DNA of 13,781 nucleotides, taken from NCBI GenBank assembly GCA_905192805.1, contig CAJJMF010000051.1, positions 1-13,781 of the forward strand, in the 5' to 3' direction. Below the pieces are notes generated by a model. That model saw only the letters and a program-made list of their open reading frames with translations. It was not told where the DNA came from and did not search any database. The position numbers and the translations under genes are program-made. Source of the stretch: an uncultured Sutterella sp. (GTDB lineage: Bacteria > Pseudomonadota > Gammaproteobacteria > Burkholderiales > Burkholderiaceae_F). Positions 13,641 through 13,781 of the stretch are shown in pieces. Within the stretch, counting starts at the first letter, position 1. Each line of letters opens with the position of its first letter.

Positions 13641-13781
13641 TTAGACGCTAAAGGACGAACCGCAACCACAGGTGGTAACCGCATTCGGGTTATCAATCAC
13701 AAACTGTGCGCCCGTTAAATCTTCTTTATCCGCTTCCTGCGCTCCGCGGTGATGTTCTTCCACCCGTATTCCCGGCGTACC
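13641..13781 (-). CDS. erpA: A-type iron-sulfur carrier protein, ErpA/IscA-like (3' part only)
   Basis: Only the last 46 codons lie in the window. The C-terminus DLTGAQFVIDNPNAVTTCGC followed by GSSFSV is the hallmark of ErpA/IscA/SufA carriers, with the two cysteines of CGC that bind iron or the cluster for delivery to target apoproteins. The third conserved cysteine would lie beyond the window. ErpA is preferred over IscA because its position next to anmK is typical of Burkholderiales. Upstream of DL, the residues VEEHHRGAQEADKE align poorly with the usual YLxGxxIDY region; checking the other two frames gave no better match. The symbol is therefore moderately sure. Confidence 0.75.
   Translation of the reverse strand, partial: GTPGIRVEEHHRGAQEADKEDLTGAQFVIDNPNAVTTCGCGSSFSV

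Overview
This window is a conserved housekeeping stretch of a Gram-negative chromosome, most likely a betaproteobacterium of the order Burkholderiales. That assignment rests on gene order: nrdR-ribD-ribE next to ribH-nusB-thiL-pgpA downstream of glyA, and an Fe-S carrier gene (erpA-like) followed by anmK, an M23 peptidase gene, and then tyrS-dtd on the opposite strand. Both arrangements are familiar from that group. A Sutterella-like or Alcaligenaceae-like host is possible, but that is inference. I see no mobile element, CRISPR array, tRNA or rRNA gene.

Layout from left to right. From 1 to about 9470 every gene lies on the minus strand, so transcription runs right to left. Positions 107-3043 carry pgpA, thiL, nusB and ribH, read as ribH-nusB-thiL-pgpA. 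This unit has its own putative promoter near 3245, a structured leader of about 190 nt, and a terminator at the left edge. Positions 3329-4405 carry an FMN-dependent old yellow enzyme as a separate unit, with hairpins on both sides. Positions 4600-6873 carry nrdR-ribD-ribE as a tight operon with a 4-bp overlap and a 4-bp gap, ended by a strong terminator at 4481-4524. Positions 7067-8329 are glyA, and 8381-8974 a YbhB/YbcL-type (PEBP) protein. Positions 9033-10733 hold tyrS-dtd, closed by a clear rho-independent terminator. A divergent intergenic region (10734-10951) separates these from the plus-strand pair of an M23 peptidase and anmK (10952-13555). A bidirectional terminator then faces the 3' end of an A-type Fe-S carrier gene cut off by the window edge.

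How the genes work together. RibD, RibE and RibH provide most of riboflavin synthesis. The GTP cyclohydrolase II/DHBP synthase gene (ribBA), usually found between ribE and ribH in this block, is absent here and an FMN enzyme occupies its place. ThiL completes thiamine diphosphate, NusB serves rRNA antitermination, PgpA makes phosphatidylglycerol, GlyA feeds one-carbon metabolism, and NrdR represses ribonucleotide reductase genes. TyrS and Dtd charge tRNA-Tyr and remove D-amino acids from tRNA. The M23 peptidase and AnmK act in cell-wall remodelling and recycling.

I found no wholly new system. The points most worth a second look are an N-terminal extension of about 85 residues on ThiL, an attenuator-like structured element just upstream of thiL, a structured ribH leader that matches no class I know, the old yellow enzyme sitting where ribBA is expected, and an unusual sequence in the erpA-like fragment.
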